A stretch of DNA of 64,000 bases from Acetobacter indonesiensis (lineage in GTDB: Bacteria > Pseudomonadota > Alphaproteobacteria > Acetobacterales > Acetobacteraceae). Position 1 is the stretch's first letter. Each line of letters opens with the position of its first letter. Positions 38,726-48,681 of this stretch are shown here, piece after piece. The stretch lies in the NCBI RefSeq assembly GCF_000963945.1, contig NZ_BAMW01000002.1, forward strand, positions 62,001 through 126,000, given 5' to 3'. The notes under the pieces are model-generated. The model searched no databases. It was given only the letters and a program-made list of their open reading frames with translations, and was not told where the DNA came from. The position numbers were made by a program, and so were the translations under genes.

Positions 38726-39130
38726 TGCTGAAATCCTTAGATTGCTGAATTCTTCCTGACGGTAACGAATTTAAAACGGTTCCAAAATAAGAATAAACCG
38801 TAGTTCACTTTATAAATCTGTTAATCATCTCATCCAGCCCTCATCATAAAACCCCGTTCTGAACCCAAAACTGGCATTTTTTGGGCGCTGCCGGGGGTTC
38901 TCTACCGCACGGCCACATCGTTACACCTTCGTCTGGTGGCCCATCTGGCAATCATTCCCCTCTTGCATCTTTTTCCCATAAGCCGCAGGCTTTGGAGGGA
39001 GACAGACAGAAACCGGAGAACACACTGGCCATTTCGCTGGCAAAATAGCAGAATAAGCACGCTCGCTTTTCACTTCTTGCTCTTTGCGTTTGCCGTTTCA
39101 CTCTATGCTGCATGTTATATCTGACAAAGG
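38726..39130. promoter_or_regulatory. 405-nt divergent control region between the amidinohydrolase and LysR genes
   Basis: No gene is convincing here; a 62-codon plus frame (38936-39124) has no ribosome site. At 38776-38801 ACGGTT and AACCGT form an inverted repeat with a 14-nt gap in an AT-rich stretch, a plausible operator for the adjacent LysR regulator. Promoters for both arms should lie here. Confidence 0.5.
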
Positions 39131-40120
39131 ATGCGCCAGATCCGCATGACACGATCAACCAAAACTCCGCCAAGCCCCAAGCCTTCCGCAGGGCAGAAGC
39201 GCAGGCGTTCAAATGGCTTTCATGGTCAGGTATCAGAGGTTGATCTGCGCCTGCTGCGTGTCTTTCATACTGTTGCCGAACAAGGCGGCTTTTCCGCCGC
39301 TGAAATTGCACTGGGCAAAAGCAAATCTTCTATCAGTCTGGATATTTCTGCGCTGGAAACCCGGCTGGGCCTCAGGCTGTGTCTGCGCGGGCGAAGTGGC
39401 TTTGCCCTGACGGGGGAAGGTCGCGCCGTGCTGGAGGCAACGCAGGAATTGTTGCAGGACATCCAGCGTTTTCAGCAGCGGGTCAACCAGATTAGCGGCC
39501 TGCTCTCGGGCACATTCAAACTATACGTCCCTGACAATATTCAGACACACGGTGAAACACCGTTGGTGCGGGCCATAGAAGCGTTTACCACGCAGCACCC
39601 CAATGTGTTTCTAACCGTCCATTCCGCCTCCACCCGTGAAGTGGAAGTTGCTGTCATGAACGGGCAGGCAACTGCGGGCATAGCCCTTTATCCGCAGAAT
39701 ATGCCAGGCATCCACGGTACCCCTTTGGTGGCAGAAGCGCTGAATCTGTATTGTGGTGCGCGTCATCCGCTGTTTGCCGTGCCTGAAGACAAAATTACGG
39801 TTGAGACACTGGCTGAACAACGCATGATTGCCGTGGCGGAAGCCGCAACCTCCCCCCAGTGGGATAAAGTGCGATCACATATGTCCTATCACGCTGCGGC
39901 TGAAAATGTGGATGCCCGCGCTCTGCTGATTTTATCGGGCAATTTTATCGGGTTTCTGCCCGAAGCCTTTGCCAAACCCTTGGTAGACCGCAGCCTTCTG
40001 CGTCGCATCAGTTTCAATAATCTTCAGCTTATAACCTATTTCCATTTTCTCGCGCGCACATCTCCTGAAACAGGATTGATGGTCGAAACCTTCCGCGCCC
40101 TTCTGGAAGAGTCTTACTAA
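39131..40120 (+). CDS. LysR-family transcriptional regulator
   Basis: The 329-residue protein has an N-terminal winged HTH (about residues 37-95: VDLRLLRVFHTVAEQGGFSA, then KSKSSISLDISALE), preceded by a basic tail, and a periplasmic-binding-protein-like effector domain (about 120-325). It is at the head of the plus-strand arm, diverging from the amidinohydrolase gene, so it is the likely regulator of the whole cluster. AAAGG abuts the ATG. Its TAA overlaps an ATG (TAATG) of the transporter frame, suggesting coupling. Confidence 0.92.
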   Translation: MRQIRMTRSTKTPPSPKPSAGQKRRRSNGFHGQVSEVDLRLLRVFHTVAEQGGFSAAEIALGKSKSSISLDISALETRLGLRLCLRGRSGFALTGEGRAVLEATQELLQDIQRFQQRVNQISGLLSGTFKLYVPDNIQTHGETPLVRAIEAFTTQHPNVFLTVHSASTREVEVAVMNGQATAGIALYPQNMPGIHGTPLVAEALNLYCGARHPLFAVPEDKITVETLAEQRMIAVAEAATSPQWDKVRSHMSYHAAAENVDARALLILSGNFIGFLPEAFAKPLVDRSLLRRISFNNLQLITYFHFLARTSPETGLMVETFRALLEESY

Positions 40121-40239
40121 TGGCTTCTCTGCGCCTTTTTTCCAGGCCAGCCCTTTCATACCGCGCAACGGCGTCTGGGCGATCGGACCAGTCTTCTTCG
40201 GTATTTGGCCACCACCCACACCCTCAAGGCTTGAGGTCT

Positions 40240-41793
40240 ATGTTCCGCAAAAGTCTTCTGGCTTTTGCAATCAGTCTTGGCGTCAGCACAGCCCTACCTT
40301 TTGCCGCATCCGCGCAGGATGCTGCGGGCGATGTGCCTTCGTTTGTGCAGAACGGTACCCTGACGGTGTGTACAAACCCTACCCTTCCGCCCATGACATT
40401 TGTCAAAGGGTCTGACGCCAGCAAGCCAGAAGGGATGGATATTGACGTTGCACAAGCGCTTGCCCAGCGTTGGCATGCCAAGCTGTCGATTATTCCTATG
40501 GATTTCACGGGGTTGTTTCCCAGCTTGGGGGCACAGCGATGCGGTATGGTGTTGAGTGGCATTATTCAGCTACCTGCCCGTGAGAAGAATTTTGATGCCA
40601 TAGCCTATCAGGATACTGCCCTGACCGTTGTGGCACGCGCCAATACTGCCCCCATCACCAGCATGGCCGATCTATCCGGCAAAACCATTGCCGTGCAGTC
40701 GGGCACCAGCTACGCCACACGCATCAACCGTGAGAATGAAGCCCTGACCGCGGCGGGCAAACTGCCAATCATCATTCAGCAATACCCCACGGAAGACCAA
40801 GTGGTGCAACAGGTGCTGATTGGCCGGGTTTTTGCTTTTGTCAGTCAGGATGTTGAACTTTATTTCCGACAAAAACAGCTTCATGGAAAAGTCAGGATTA
40901 TTCTCAAACCTGATTACCCTGACTATCGACATTTTGCGGTCTATTTCCGTAAAAATGCCCAAGACCGCATAATGGTACAGACCGCCATTGCTGCACTTGA
41001 GCAAGATGGCACCTTACAGGCCTCGCGCCAGAAATGGTCTATCTCTGCTCAGTCCGAGCAGGCTCTGACACAGGATGAAAGCGCATCTTCCTTTAACTGG
41101 AGCGCCTTTTTCTCTGCATTGACTTCTCTGGCGTTTTTCAAGGGGGCCTGTATTACACTGGCTGTGGCGCTGTTATCTCACGCCATTGCCATTGTTATTT
41201 CCATCCCCATGGCTATCACCCTGAACGGACGGGGCAATTCTGTTCTCAAAGCTGTGCTGAAAACCTACGTTTCCGTGTTTCGCGGTGCGCCGACATTGTT
41301 GCAGCTTCTCTTTATCTGGAATGCCCTACCGCAATTTTTCCCTATTTTCCGGGAACAATGGTTTACCCCATTTCTGGCCACGCTCGTCGCACTGGCAATT
41401 AACGAATCAGCCTATCAGGTCGAAATCAATCGTTCCGCGCTTAGCGCCGTTGATGCCGGGCAAGAACTGGCAGCCGATGCCTTGGGCATGAACCGCAAGC
41501 AGGTTTACCGCCACGTTATTTTTCCGCAGGCACTTCGTATTGCGCTGCCCCCCACCATTAATGACTTCATCAGCCTGTTAAAAACCACGTCTCTGGCTTC
41601 CGTCATTTCCTTACAGGAACTGCTTGCCATCACGCAGGTTCAGGTTGCCCGCACCTTTGAATTTACCGAATATTACGCTGCGGCTTTGGTCTATTATCTG
41701 GCCATGGTGTTCTTTTTCCTGTTCCTGCAAAAGCGTGTTGAACGGCGTTTTTCCTGGGCAGACCGTAAGAAGGCTTCCGCCAATGCATCCTGA
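40240..41793 (+). CDS. Polar amino acid ABC transporter, fused solute-binding protein and permease
   Basis: The 517-residue protein joins a signal peptide (about 1-26), a substrate-binding domain of the GlnH/HisJ type (about 35-265) and a five-helix BPD_transp permease (about 305-500) with the EAA motif ELAADALGMNRKQVYRHVIFPQ. Fusion of these units is known in some amino-acid systems. The ATG at 40240 is preferred since it begins with a signal peptide; an upstream ATG at 40120 overlaps the LysR stop and has GGAAGAG before it. It should import a polar amino acid or derivative. Confidence 0.9.
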   Translation: MFRKSLLAFAISLGVSTALPFAASAQDAAGDVPSFVQNGTLTVCTNPTLPPMTFVKGSDASKPEGMDIDVAQALAQRWHAKLSIIPMDFTGLFPSLGAQRCGMVLSGIIQLPAREKNFDAIAYQDTALTVVARANTAPITSMADLSGKTIAVQSGTSYATRINRENEALTAAGKLPIIIQQYPTEDQVVQQVLIGRVFAFVSQDVELYFRQKQLHGKVRIILKPDYPDYRHFAVYFRKNAQDRIMVQTAIAALEQDGTLQASRQKWSISAQSEQALTQDESASSFNWSAFFSALTSLAFFKGACITLAVALLSHAIAIVISIPMAITLNGRGNSVLKAVLKTYVSVFRGAPTLLQLLFIWNALPQFFPIFREQWFTPFLATLVALAINESAYQVEINRSALSAVDAGQELAADALGMNRKQVYRHVIFPQALRIALPPTINDFISLLKTTSLASVISLQELLAITQVQVARTFEFTEYYAAALVYYLAMVFFFLFLQKRVERRFSWADRKKASANAS

Positions 41794-42568
41794 CCTTCAA
41801 CAGCCTGACGCCGCCCTCAGCGCAGCCCCATCTGAAAGCGCCATGATTTCGGTCCGGAATATGAGCAAACTTTATGGTGAGTTTGTTGCGCTTGATCGGT
41901 TGAACTTCGATGTGCAACAGGGCGAAAAAATAGTGGTGCTGGGGCCGTCTGGGTCTGGCAAATCCACCCTGATTCGTACCTTCAACAGAATTGAACCGCA
42001 TGACAGCGGCAGTATTCTGATTGATGGGAAAGTTATTGATGAAAAAACCAACCTTACCCAGCTACGCTGCATGGTGGGGATGGTGTTTCAGAACTACAAT
42101 CTGTTTCCACATCTAAGCGTGTTGGATAACTGTACTCTTGCGCCGCAGTTAGTACGCAACACCCCCAAAAAAGAAGCGGAAGACATGGCCCGCCGCTTTT
42201 TGGAGCAAGTAGGAATTCCTGAACAAGCCAACAAATATCCCATCCAGTTGTCAGGGGGCCAGCAACAGCGTGTCGCAATCGCCCGTGCCCTGTGCATGCA
42301 ACCGGAGGTGATGTTATTTGATGAACCGACTGCTGCACTGGACCCTGAAGCCATTACAGGAGTGGTCAGCATTATGAACACGCTGGCTGAACAGGGCATT
42401 ACAACGCTGTGTGTAACACACGAAATGGCGTTTAGCCGTCATATTGCTGATAAGATCATTTTCATGGATCGCGGCCGTATTCTGGAAATTACCCCACCAG
42501 AGACATTCTTCACCACCCCGCAGACTGAACGCGCGCAGGCCTTCCTTGACCAGATGATCCGCTACTAA
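41783..42568 (+). CDS. Polar amino acid ABC transporter ATP-binding protein
   Basis: The 261-residue ATPase has Walker [11 protein letters not shown]-loop, signature [15 protein letters not shown], Walker [15 protein letters not shown] and the H-loop [10 protein letters not shown], and is nearest to the GlnQ/HisP group. It overlaps the end of the fused transporter gene by 11 nt. ATG 41783 is chosen; an internal ATG at 41843 would also give a complete ATPase. Confidence 0.94.
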   Translation: MHPDLQQPDAALSAAPSESAMISVRNMSKLYGEFVALDRLNFDVQQGEKIVVLGPSGSGKSTLIRTFNRIEPHDSGSILIDGKVIDEKTNLTQLRCMVGMVFQNYNLFPHLSVLDNCTLAPQLVRNTPKKEAEDMARRFLEQVGIPEQANKYPIQLSGGQQQRVAIARALCMQPEVMLFDEPTAALDPEAITGVVSIMNTLAEQGITTLCVTHEMAFSRHIADKIIFMDRGRILEITPPETFFTTPQTERAQAFLDQMIRY

Positions 42569-42662
42569 CCCTCACACACGAGCAGTATCAAAAGTAAGAT
42601 TTACAACATTTCAAACGAAATACCCGCTGGTTCATTATTAAATTGAAATGAAGTTATTACCC

Positions 42663-42680
42663 GGGCGGATGCTTCCGCCC
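42663..42680 (+). other. Perfect hairpin between the ABC ATPase and the TonB-receptor gene
   Basis: GGGCGGA and TCCGCCC pair around a TGCT tetraloop. There is no U-run after it, so it may partly block or stabilise the transcript between the transporter and receptor genes. Confidence 0.5.
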
Positions 42681-42818
42681 TCGTAAACAGGGGGTTTTCA
42701 TGACCAGCAGTTCTGTACTCACTTTCCTGGAACCGCTTTGTCCACTCCCCATCCGGTCAGCTGACCGGCTGTTTACGGCGTTCTCCCCCGTATCCTCATG
42801 GCAGCACTGGATGGCATC

Positions 42819-45134
42819 ATGACATATTTTTCGCGCCCCCAGTTTTCCTCGGCACCGCGCGTTGCCCGTAGTGTTCGGCATCGTCTGGCCATGACAGCTT
42901 TGCTGCTCGGCTCTACAACCAGCTTGCCAGCGCTGGCGGCTTCTGTAGCAACACACGGCAAACCGGCCGCGCATCCAACCGCAACCCCGGTGCACCATAC
43001 CGCACCCGTCCGTATGCGCCGCACACCGCACCACAGCACGTCCCCTGAAGATATTCAGGTTGTTCGCTCCCGCACGGCACGGTTCCATTCCCAAGCCGGC
43101 ACCGTCAATGTCATGAGCGGTCAGGAACTGCGTGAACTGCACGTAGAAAGCCCCAAGGAAATTGCCGCCTTTACGCCCGGTGTTACCGCCGTAAACGCGA
43201 CGTCTGGCAGCACGCCTATTTTCTCCATTCGTGGTGTTGGGCTGGATGACTATGTTGGCACAAACATGGGCGGCATCGGCATCTATCTGGATGGCATGTT
43301 TGCGCCCTATCCCGCGCTGTATAACGGGCAGATGCTCGACATTGAAAACGTGATTGTTGAAAAAGGCCCACAAGGTTTTGACATGGGTCGCAGCACCACG
43401 GGTGGCAGCGTCAACATTGAATCCGTCAAACCCTCTGATAAATTTGGCGGCTATCTGGACTGGGGCTACAGTAGCTACAATACCAATACCGGAAAATTTG
43501 CCGTCAACGTGCCTATTACCAAAAAAATATTCAACCGTACGGCGTTCAGCTACACTAAAGGCGATGGTTGGCAGCATGATCTGCACACAGACAAACGCTA
43601 TGGCGCGCAAGATCTGTTGGCCATTCGTAACCTGACCAAATTTGTCATTGATGACAAATCATCTCTGCTGTTGAACATTCACTACACACGCGACCGTGGC
43701 ACCCCCATGTCCCCACAGGATACGGACGGCGATGCCGTAAACGGTCTGGCAGACGGTACAATTGGTGTCGGCCCCAATGCGTATTATAACCGCGTCAATG
43801 TCGGGTCCAGCCGCGTCGGACGCAAGGAAGATGGCGGCGGTGTATCAGTCAATTACGAACATCTGTTCAATTTCGGTGTGTTTTCATCATCAACCGGTAT
43901 TGATTTCTATCGTCGCAATACGTTTGACAACTACGACGGTGAAGCCGCGCAGGTTGCCGATTACCACTGGGATGATACCTATATTGCGCAATCGCATGAC
44001 ATGCACCTGCGCACCAATATTGGAAAAATCTTTCATCTGACCGTTGGTATCTACGAATCTTATGACAAGATTGACGGCACGTACACCAGCTATCGCGCCT
44101 TCCAGTTCGGTGTTCCGCAAGCCAATCTGGCTAACCATTTCTCGCAGCAGAATCTGTCAACGGGTGTCTATGTCAACACCGTAACCAACATTACCCATAA
44201 TCTGGACTTCATTGCTGCAGGCCGGTTCTCTTACGATGAACGTGGTTTCCATGGCGGCACACGGGATGTTGACGGTATTTTCGGCGGAGTGCCGGGGGCA
44301 AACCTGTCATATTTGAACACCAGCCACAATTATCCACGGTTCACTGGCCGCGTTGGGCTGCGTTATCAGGTTGTGCCAGGCACCTATCTGTATGCCAGCA
44401 TCTCCAACGGCTACAAGGCCGGAACCTATTTTGCCGCCCCTGTTTCTGCACCGCAGGCGCTTGATTACGTCAAACCTGAAAACCTGATTGCTTACGAAGT
44501 TGGTGTGAAGTCCAGCCTGTTTAAAAACCGTCTTTCGATCGAAGGCTCTTTGTTCGATTATGAATATCATAATCGTCAAACGCTGTTCGTGGCTGAAATG
44601 CCGGGTAACACTACGTCGCTAAGCCTCGGCCCCATTTCACGCGCAAGAACACGCGGGGGGGAACTGTCATCCACCCTGCATAACATTGTGCCTAACCTCG
44701 ATCTACGCGGGTCATTTGCTTATCTGGATGCGCAGGCTATCAGCGCAGTCAACAATATTGGCGGCCTGCCGCTTCTTTCAAACGTCACGGCCCATTCCGC
44801 GTTGCCGTTCGCCCCGCGTTTCTCATGGAGCGCCGTGGCCCGCTACGGCGTAGATGTAAACCGTTATCGCGTCACATTGCAGGCCAGCTATACATGGAAA
44901 GACAACATGCTGGTGGCGTTGGGTGACCCGAATGGTAAAACCAACAAAATCAGTTCCATGGGCCTGCGTATGGAACTCTCCCCCAAAAGCAGCAAATGGA
45001 CAGCTGCCGTCTATGTTGACAACATGCTGAACAAGCACGGCAACACCTACTCCTTTACCGGCAGTGACAACAGCCGTGCACAATATCTGCAAACCCCACG
45101 TTGGGTGGGTGTTGATCTGCACTATAATTTCTGA
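42819..45134 (+). CDS. TonB-dependent outer-membrane receptor
   Basis: The 771-residue protein has a signal peptide ending about LPALAA, a plug domain (about 80-210: VMSGQELRELHVESPKEIAAFTPG, then SIRGVGLDDYVG), and a 22-strand barrel ending in HYNF, with the terminal Phe expected for outer-membrane proteins. The start at 42819 (M8 of the frame) is one option; 42798 and 42891 also exist. It sits in the amino-acid-derivative cluster, so it likely imports the same compound or a large conjugate of it across the outer membrane. Confidence 0.92.
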   Translation: MTYFSRPQFSSAPRVARSVRHRLAMTALLLGSTTSLPALAASVATHGKPAAHPTATPVHHTAPVRMRRTPHHSTSPEDIQVVRSRTARFHSQAGTVNVMSGQELRELHVESPKEIAAFTPGVTAVNATSGSTPIFSIRGVGLDDYVGTNMGGIGIYLDGMFAPYPALYNGQMLDIENVIVEKGPQGFDMGRSTTGGSVNIESVKPSDKFGGYLDWGYSSYNTNTGKFAVNVPITKKIFNRTAFSYTKGDGWQHDLHTDKRYGAQDLLAIRNLTKFVIDDKSSLLLNIHYTRDRGTPMSPQDTDGDAVNGLADGTIGVGPNAYYNRVNVGSSRVGRKEDGGGVSVNYEHLFNFGVFSSSTGIDFYRRNTFDNYDGEAAQVADYHWDDTYIAQSHDMHLRTNIGKIFHLTVGIYESYDKIDGTYTSYRAFQFGVPQANLANHFSQQNLSTGVYVNTVTNITHNLDFIAAGRFSYDERGFHGGTRDVDGIFGGVPGANLSYLNTSHNYPRFTGRVGLRYQVVPGTYLYASISNGYKAGTYFAAPVSAPQALDYVKPENLIAYEVGVKSSLFKNRLSIEGSLFDYEYHNRQTLFVAEMPGNTTSLSLGPISRARTRGGELSSTLHNIVPNLDLRGSFAYLDAQAISAVNNIGGLPLLSNVTAHSALPFAPRFSWSAVARYGVDVNRYRVTLQASYTWKDNMLVALGDPNGKTNKISSMGLRMELSPKSSKWTAAVYVDNMLNKHGNTYSFTGSDNSRAQYLQTPRWVGVDLHYNF

Positions 45135-45142
45135 CCCCTTAC

Positions 45143-45173
45143 GCTCCATGCCTGCATCCACGCGGCATGGAGC
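45143..45173 (+). other. 10-bp hairpin downstream of the TonB-receptor gene
   Basis: GCTCCATGCC (45143-45152) and GGCATGGAGC (45164-45173) form a strong stem. Only a C-rich tail follows, so it is not a clear terminator; it may set the ratio of receptor to downstream enzymes. Confidence 0.5.
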
Positions 45174-45191
45174 CCCTTTCAGGATTATCTG

Positions 45192-46037
45192 ATGCGACTG
45201 GATGTTTTTAAAACATTGTGGGGTGACTTCCGCCCCTGGACCGCTGCACTAGAAGACCTGAAACAGGCCGGTTTTACCGGTATTGAAGCCCGTATTCCGG
45301 CAACATTACAGGAAGCACAGCAGAACGCAGACATTCTGGCTGGCGAGAACATTCCCTATATCGCCATTGCCATGACGGGTGGCGGCGTCATCCCCCGCCA
45401 GTCTGCAAGTATTGAGGACCATCTGCACGATCTGCGCGCAGCACTAGAACGCGCTGCCTGCATGAAGCCGCGCTTTATTAACGTGCTGGGGGGGAACGAC
45501 CGCTGGTCTGCCACGCAACAAGCAGATTTCATTAACCGCGCCCATGCAATCGGGCAGGATATGGGGCTGTTATGCAGTTTTGAAACCCATCGTTCGCGCA
45601 TTTTGGCAACACCTTGGGTTACACTTGATGTTTTACCACATCTGTCTCCCGATGTTCTGTTTACCGCAGATATCAGCCACTGGGTTGTCAGTTGTGAACG
45701 ACTGCTGGATGATCCGCTCGACGATTTCTCCGCTTTTCTTGATCGGGTGCACCACGTTCAGGCCCGCATAGGGTATGATCAGGGGCCACAGGTGCCACAC
45801 CCTGCTGCGCCCGAACATGCTGCGGCCCTGCGTTTTCATCAGCATATCTGGGAACAGATATGGCAGGCGCAAAAAGCACGTGGCTATCAGGTCACAACAC
45901 TAACACCAGAATGTGGGCCAGATGGTTATCTGCACACTTTGCCGTTCACCAATGCCCCGATTGCCGATTTGTGGAGCCTGAATGTCTGGATAGGCCAGAC
46001 AGAGCAAGCCCATTTCAAACAGTTCATGACCCGCTGA
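45192..46037 (+). CDS. Xylose-isomerase-like TIM barrel protein (sugar phosphate isomerase/epimerase family)
   Basis: The 281-residue TIM barrel keeps the metal-binding pattern of the family: an ETHR Glu at about 136, an Asp/His in TADISHWV, a His in [13 protein letters not shown] and a late Glu in TPECGPDGY. Members isomerise or epimerise sugars, inosose or hydroxypyruvate. Substrate unknown. AGGA precedes the ATG, and it is followed closely by the oxygenase gene, so the two should act on the same compound. Confidence 0.83.
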   Translation: MRLDVFKTLWGDFRPWTAALEDLKQAGFTGIEARIPATLQEAQQNADILAGENIPYIAIAMTGGGVIPRQSASIEDHLHDLRAALERAACMKPRFINVLGGNDRWSATQQADFINRAHAIGQDMGLLCSFETHRSRILATPWVTLDVLPHLSPDVLFTADISHWVVSCERLLDDPLDDFSAFLDRVHHVQARIGYDQGPQVPHPAAPEHAAALRFHQHIWEQIWQAQKARGYQVTTLTPECGPDGYLHTLPFTNAPIADLWSLNVWIGQTEQAHFKQFMTR

Positions 46038-46057
46038 CCCTTACCGGAGACACAGAC

Positions 46058-47116
46058 ATGACCGAACAGACCCCAACGGCAGAACAGACTGAAACATTCA
46101 CGTCCATCCCGGTGGTCAATATTGCCGGTTTATACAGTGAAAATCCGGAAGACCGTAAAGCCGTGGCGGAGGAACTGGGGCAGGCAGCACGCAATGTGGG
46201 CTTCCTTTATATCTCCGGCCATCAGGTTCCGGCTGATCTGATCAAGAATGTGCGCGAGGCCGCAAAGAACTTCTTTGCCCTGCCGTTTGATCAGAAAATG
46301 GAATACTACATTGGCACATCCGCAACCCACAAAGGTTTCGTACCCGAAGGGGAGGAAGTGTATGGTTCTGGCCGCCCAGACCATAAGGAAGCCTTTGACA
46401 TCGGGTTTGAAGTGCCGTCCGATAATCCACTGGTAAAAGCTGGCACACCGTTATTAGGGCCCAATAACTGGCCGACCGTGCCGGGCTTCAAGGACGCTGC
46501 ACAGGCTTACTACAAAGCCGTATTTGCTCTGGGGCGGACGCTGTTTCGGGGGTTTGCTCTGGCGCTTGATCTGCCTGAAACGTATTTTGACGATCACGCC
46601 AATTTCCCACCGTCCAAATTGCGTATGATCCACTACCCCTACGATGCGGAAGCACAGGATGCGCCGGGCATTGGGGCCCATACCGATTATGAATGCTTTA
46701 CCATCCTGCTGGCAGACCAACCGGGGCTGGAAGTCATGAACGGCCATGGTGACTGGATTGACGCCCCCCCTATTCCCGGTGCGTTTGTTGTCAACATTGG
46801 TGATATGCTTGAAGTCATGACCGCAGGGGCGTTTGTGGCCACCGCCCACCGGGTGCGCAGCGTGAAGGAAGAACGATATTCGTTTCCTCTTTTCTATGCC
46901 TGCGACTATCATACCCAGATTCGACCACTGCCTGCCTTTGCAACCGGCAATCAGGATTACGAGACCATTACCATTGGCGAGCATATGTGGGCGCAGGCAC
47001 TGCAAACCTACCAGTATCTTGCCCGCCGCGTGCAGGAGGGCACACTTTCCCTGCCTGACGGAGCACGCAAAACAGCAACCTTTGGCCATTTCAACCGGGC
47101 CAAATCCACACACTAA
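46058..47116 (+). CDS. Isopenicillin-N-synthase-family 2-oxoglutarate/Fe(II) dioxygenase
   Basis: The 352-residue protein has the DIOX_N segment ([19 protein letters not shown]) and the 2OG-FeII core: H208 and D210 in GAHTDYE, H264 in TAHRV, and the R273-x-S275 pair that holds 2-oxoglutarate. Bacterial relatives hydroxylate amino acids and other small molecules. In this cluster it is the likely first step that makes the imported compound breakable. The ATG at 46058 has GGAGA about nine bases upstream. Confidence 0.92.
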   Translation: MTEQTPTAEQTETFTSIPVVNIAGLYSENPEDRKAVAEELGQAARNVGFLYISGHQVPADLIKNVREAAKNFFALPFDQKMEYYIGTSATHKGFVPEGEEVYGSGRPDHKEAFDIGFEVPSDNPLVKAGTPLLGPNNWPTVPGFKDAAQAYYKAVFALGRTLFRGFALALDLPETYFDDHANFPPSKLRMIHYPYDAEAQDAPGIGAHTDYECFTILLADQPGLEVMNGHGDWIDAPPIPGAFVVNIGDMLEVMTAGAFVATAHRVRSVKEERYSFPLFYACDYHTQIRPLPAFATGNQDYETITIGEHMWAQALQTYQYLARRVQEGTLSLPDGARKTATFGHFNRAKSTH

Positions 47117-47155
47117 CCCGATTGTGGATTTTTATTGATAACAGGACGTGTTTTG

Positions 47156-47902
47156 ATGTCTCTTGCCCCTACAGCCACGACCGAACAGGAACTGCGCGAA
47201 GAACTGGCTGCCGCTTACCGCCTTATGGCGCATTTCAACATGACAGATCTGGTTTATACACACCTGTCTGTTCGTTTACCCGGTGAGCAGCATCGTTTTC
47301 TGGTCAACCCTTACGGGTTACTGTTTGAAGAAATTACAGCCAGCTCTCTGGTCATTGTCGATGCTGATGGCCAACCGAAGCAGGAAACAACATGGCCAGT
47401 TAACCCGGCTGGTTTTGTTATTCATTCTGCCATTCATCGTAGTCGGCCAGATGCAGCATGCGTCATGCATACGCACACGGTACCGGGCATGGTTGTTGCC
47501 GCACAGGATCAGAAAATCCTGCCGTTAAACCAGATGAATATTGAGTTTTATGGGGCTGTCGCTTTTCACAGTTACGAGGGCATTGCCGCAGATGACAATC
47601 TAAGCGAACGCGACCGTCTGGTGCGTGACCTTGGAACCCATTCGGCCCTTATTCTGCAAAATCATGGGCTGTTGACTGTGGGTGCGACCGTAGCGCAGGC
47701 GTTTTACCGTATGTATTATATGGAACAGGCCTGCCGTATTCAGATAGCGGCGCAGGCTACAGGCGTCCCCCTGCATATGCCATCAGAAGAAAAAATTCTT
47801 CGTACAAAAAAGCAGTTTGACGAAGATCCTGATCAGGGAAAACTTATCTGGCAGGCGCTACGGCGCAAACTGGACAGAGAGCAGCCAGATTACAAAAACT
47901 GA
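47156..47902 (+). CDS. Class II aldolase/adducin family protein
   Basis: The 248-residue protein has the metal-binding His pair in CVMHTHT and a later His in LQNHGLL, with the Glu in the SYEGIA region likely taking part. Such enzymes cleave or decarboxylate aldol-type substrates, usually phosphorylated sugars or hydroxy acids. It is the last gene of the plus-strand arm, 40 nt after the oxygenase gene. AGGA lies nine bases before the ATG. Confidence 0.88.
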   Translation: MSLAPTATTEQELREELAAAYRLMAHFNMTDLVYTHLSVRLPGEQHRFLVNPYGLLFEEITASSLVIVDADGQPKQETTWPVNPAGFVIHSAIHRSRPDAACVMHTHTVPGMVVAAQDQKILPLNQMNIEFYGAVAFHSYEGIAADDNLSERDRLVRDLGTHSALILQNHGLLTVGATVAQAFYRMYYMEQACRIQIAAQATGVPLHMPSEEKILRTKKQFDEDPDQGKLIWQALRRKLDREQPDYKN

Positions 47903-47916
47903 CACCCTCTGCCTTT

Positions 47917-47944
47917 TCTGCTCCGGTATAACAACTGGAGCAGA
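47917..47944. terminator. Hairpin between convergent aldolase and ahpD genes
   Basis: TCTGCTCC and GGAGCAGA form an 8-bp stem with a 12-nt loop, located exactly between two facing gene ends. A U-run is lacking, so the terminator reading is moderate. Confidence 0.4.
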
Positions 47945-47949
47945 GACAC

Positions 47950-48477
47950 TTAGTCGCCTAGTGCAGCAGCACCCTGAAGGGCCACGGCAACAGCATGAAC
48001 TGTTGCGGCAATACGGGCCGCAGTCTGTACGGCCTCTGCACTCAAGGCTTCACGCACAATTTTTTCGTGGCTGGTGACGCACAGATCACACCCGTTGATA
48101 ACGGAGACAGCCAAAGACCACAGTTCAAAATCCGCTTTTTCGACACCGGGACGGCCAATAACGCTCATGCGCAATTGTGCTGGCATTTTTGCGTAATCAC
48201 CGCCCGCCATGTGCACAAAGCGGTAATAGATATTGTTCATACCCATGATCGCAGCAGCAGCTTTAGCAGCACTCAACGCTTCTGGGGAAAGCTTGTCGCC
48301 AAATTCTGCAACAATCGCTTTTGTGACCTCATCATTACGAGATGCAATGGCGGAGACAACAAAGGTACCAGCAAGCTGCTGCGGGGTCAGCGTGATATCA
48401 TTGGCGAGCGAGCCGAGGTTCAGCCTCAGATCCTTCGCATAGTCGGGAAGACGATCCTTCAGGGAGTCAATGGACAT
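47950..48477 (-). CDS. ahpD: Alkyl hydroperoxide reductase AhpD
   Basis: The 175-residue AhpD-fold protein has the complete catalytic set E118, C130, C133 and H137 in [20 protein letters not shown]. In M. tuberculosis, AhpD passes electrons from a lipoamide-containing adaptor to AhpC, and here the residue numbers match closely. It lies downstream of ahpC on the same strand, with a 256-nt gap that holds a hairpin. Confidence 0.92.
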   Translation of the reverse strand: MSIDSLKDRLPDYAKDLRLNLGSLANDITLTPQQLAGTFVVSAIASRNDEVTKAIVAEFGDKLSPEALSAAKAAAAIMGMNNIYYRFVHMAGGDYAKMPAQLRMSVIGRPGVEKADFELWSLAVSVINGCDLCVTSHEKIVREALSAEAVQTAARIAATVHAVAVALQGAAALGD

Positions 48478-48681
48478 CAGATAATCCGTATGAAAAGGGG
48501 GAGGAAAAACAGGGAAGGCGTCAGCCACCCTTTGCCAGACATTTGCCCAGCTACATCACCAGACCACGCCCCACCGCTCTTGTTCAGGGCGATACCGGCT
48601 GTCGGGTCAGACACATTGTTTGGGTTGGCCCACAAAGGCTGAATGTACGCCACAGGGAGGCATCGCCCCCTGTGGGAACAT

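Noticed and set aside
38936-39124. 62-codon plus frame with a hydrophobic end before the LysR gene
   Set aside because: No ribosome site or family; it lies within a likely promoter region.
42657-43610. 317-codon minus frame opposite the TonB-receptor gene
   Set aside because: It is antisense to a clear TonB receptor with signal peptide and plug motifs; a long shadow frame.
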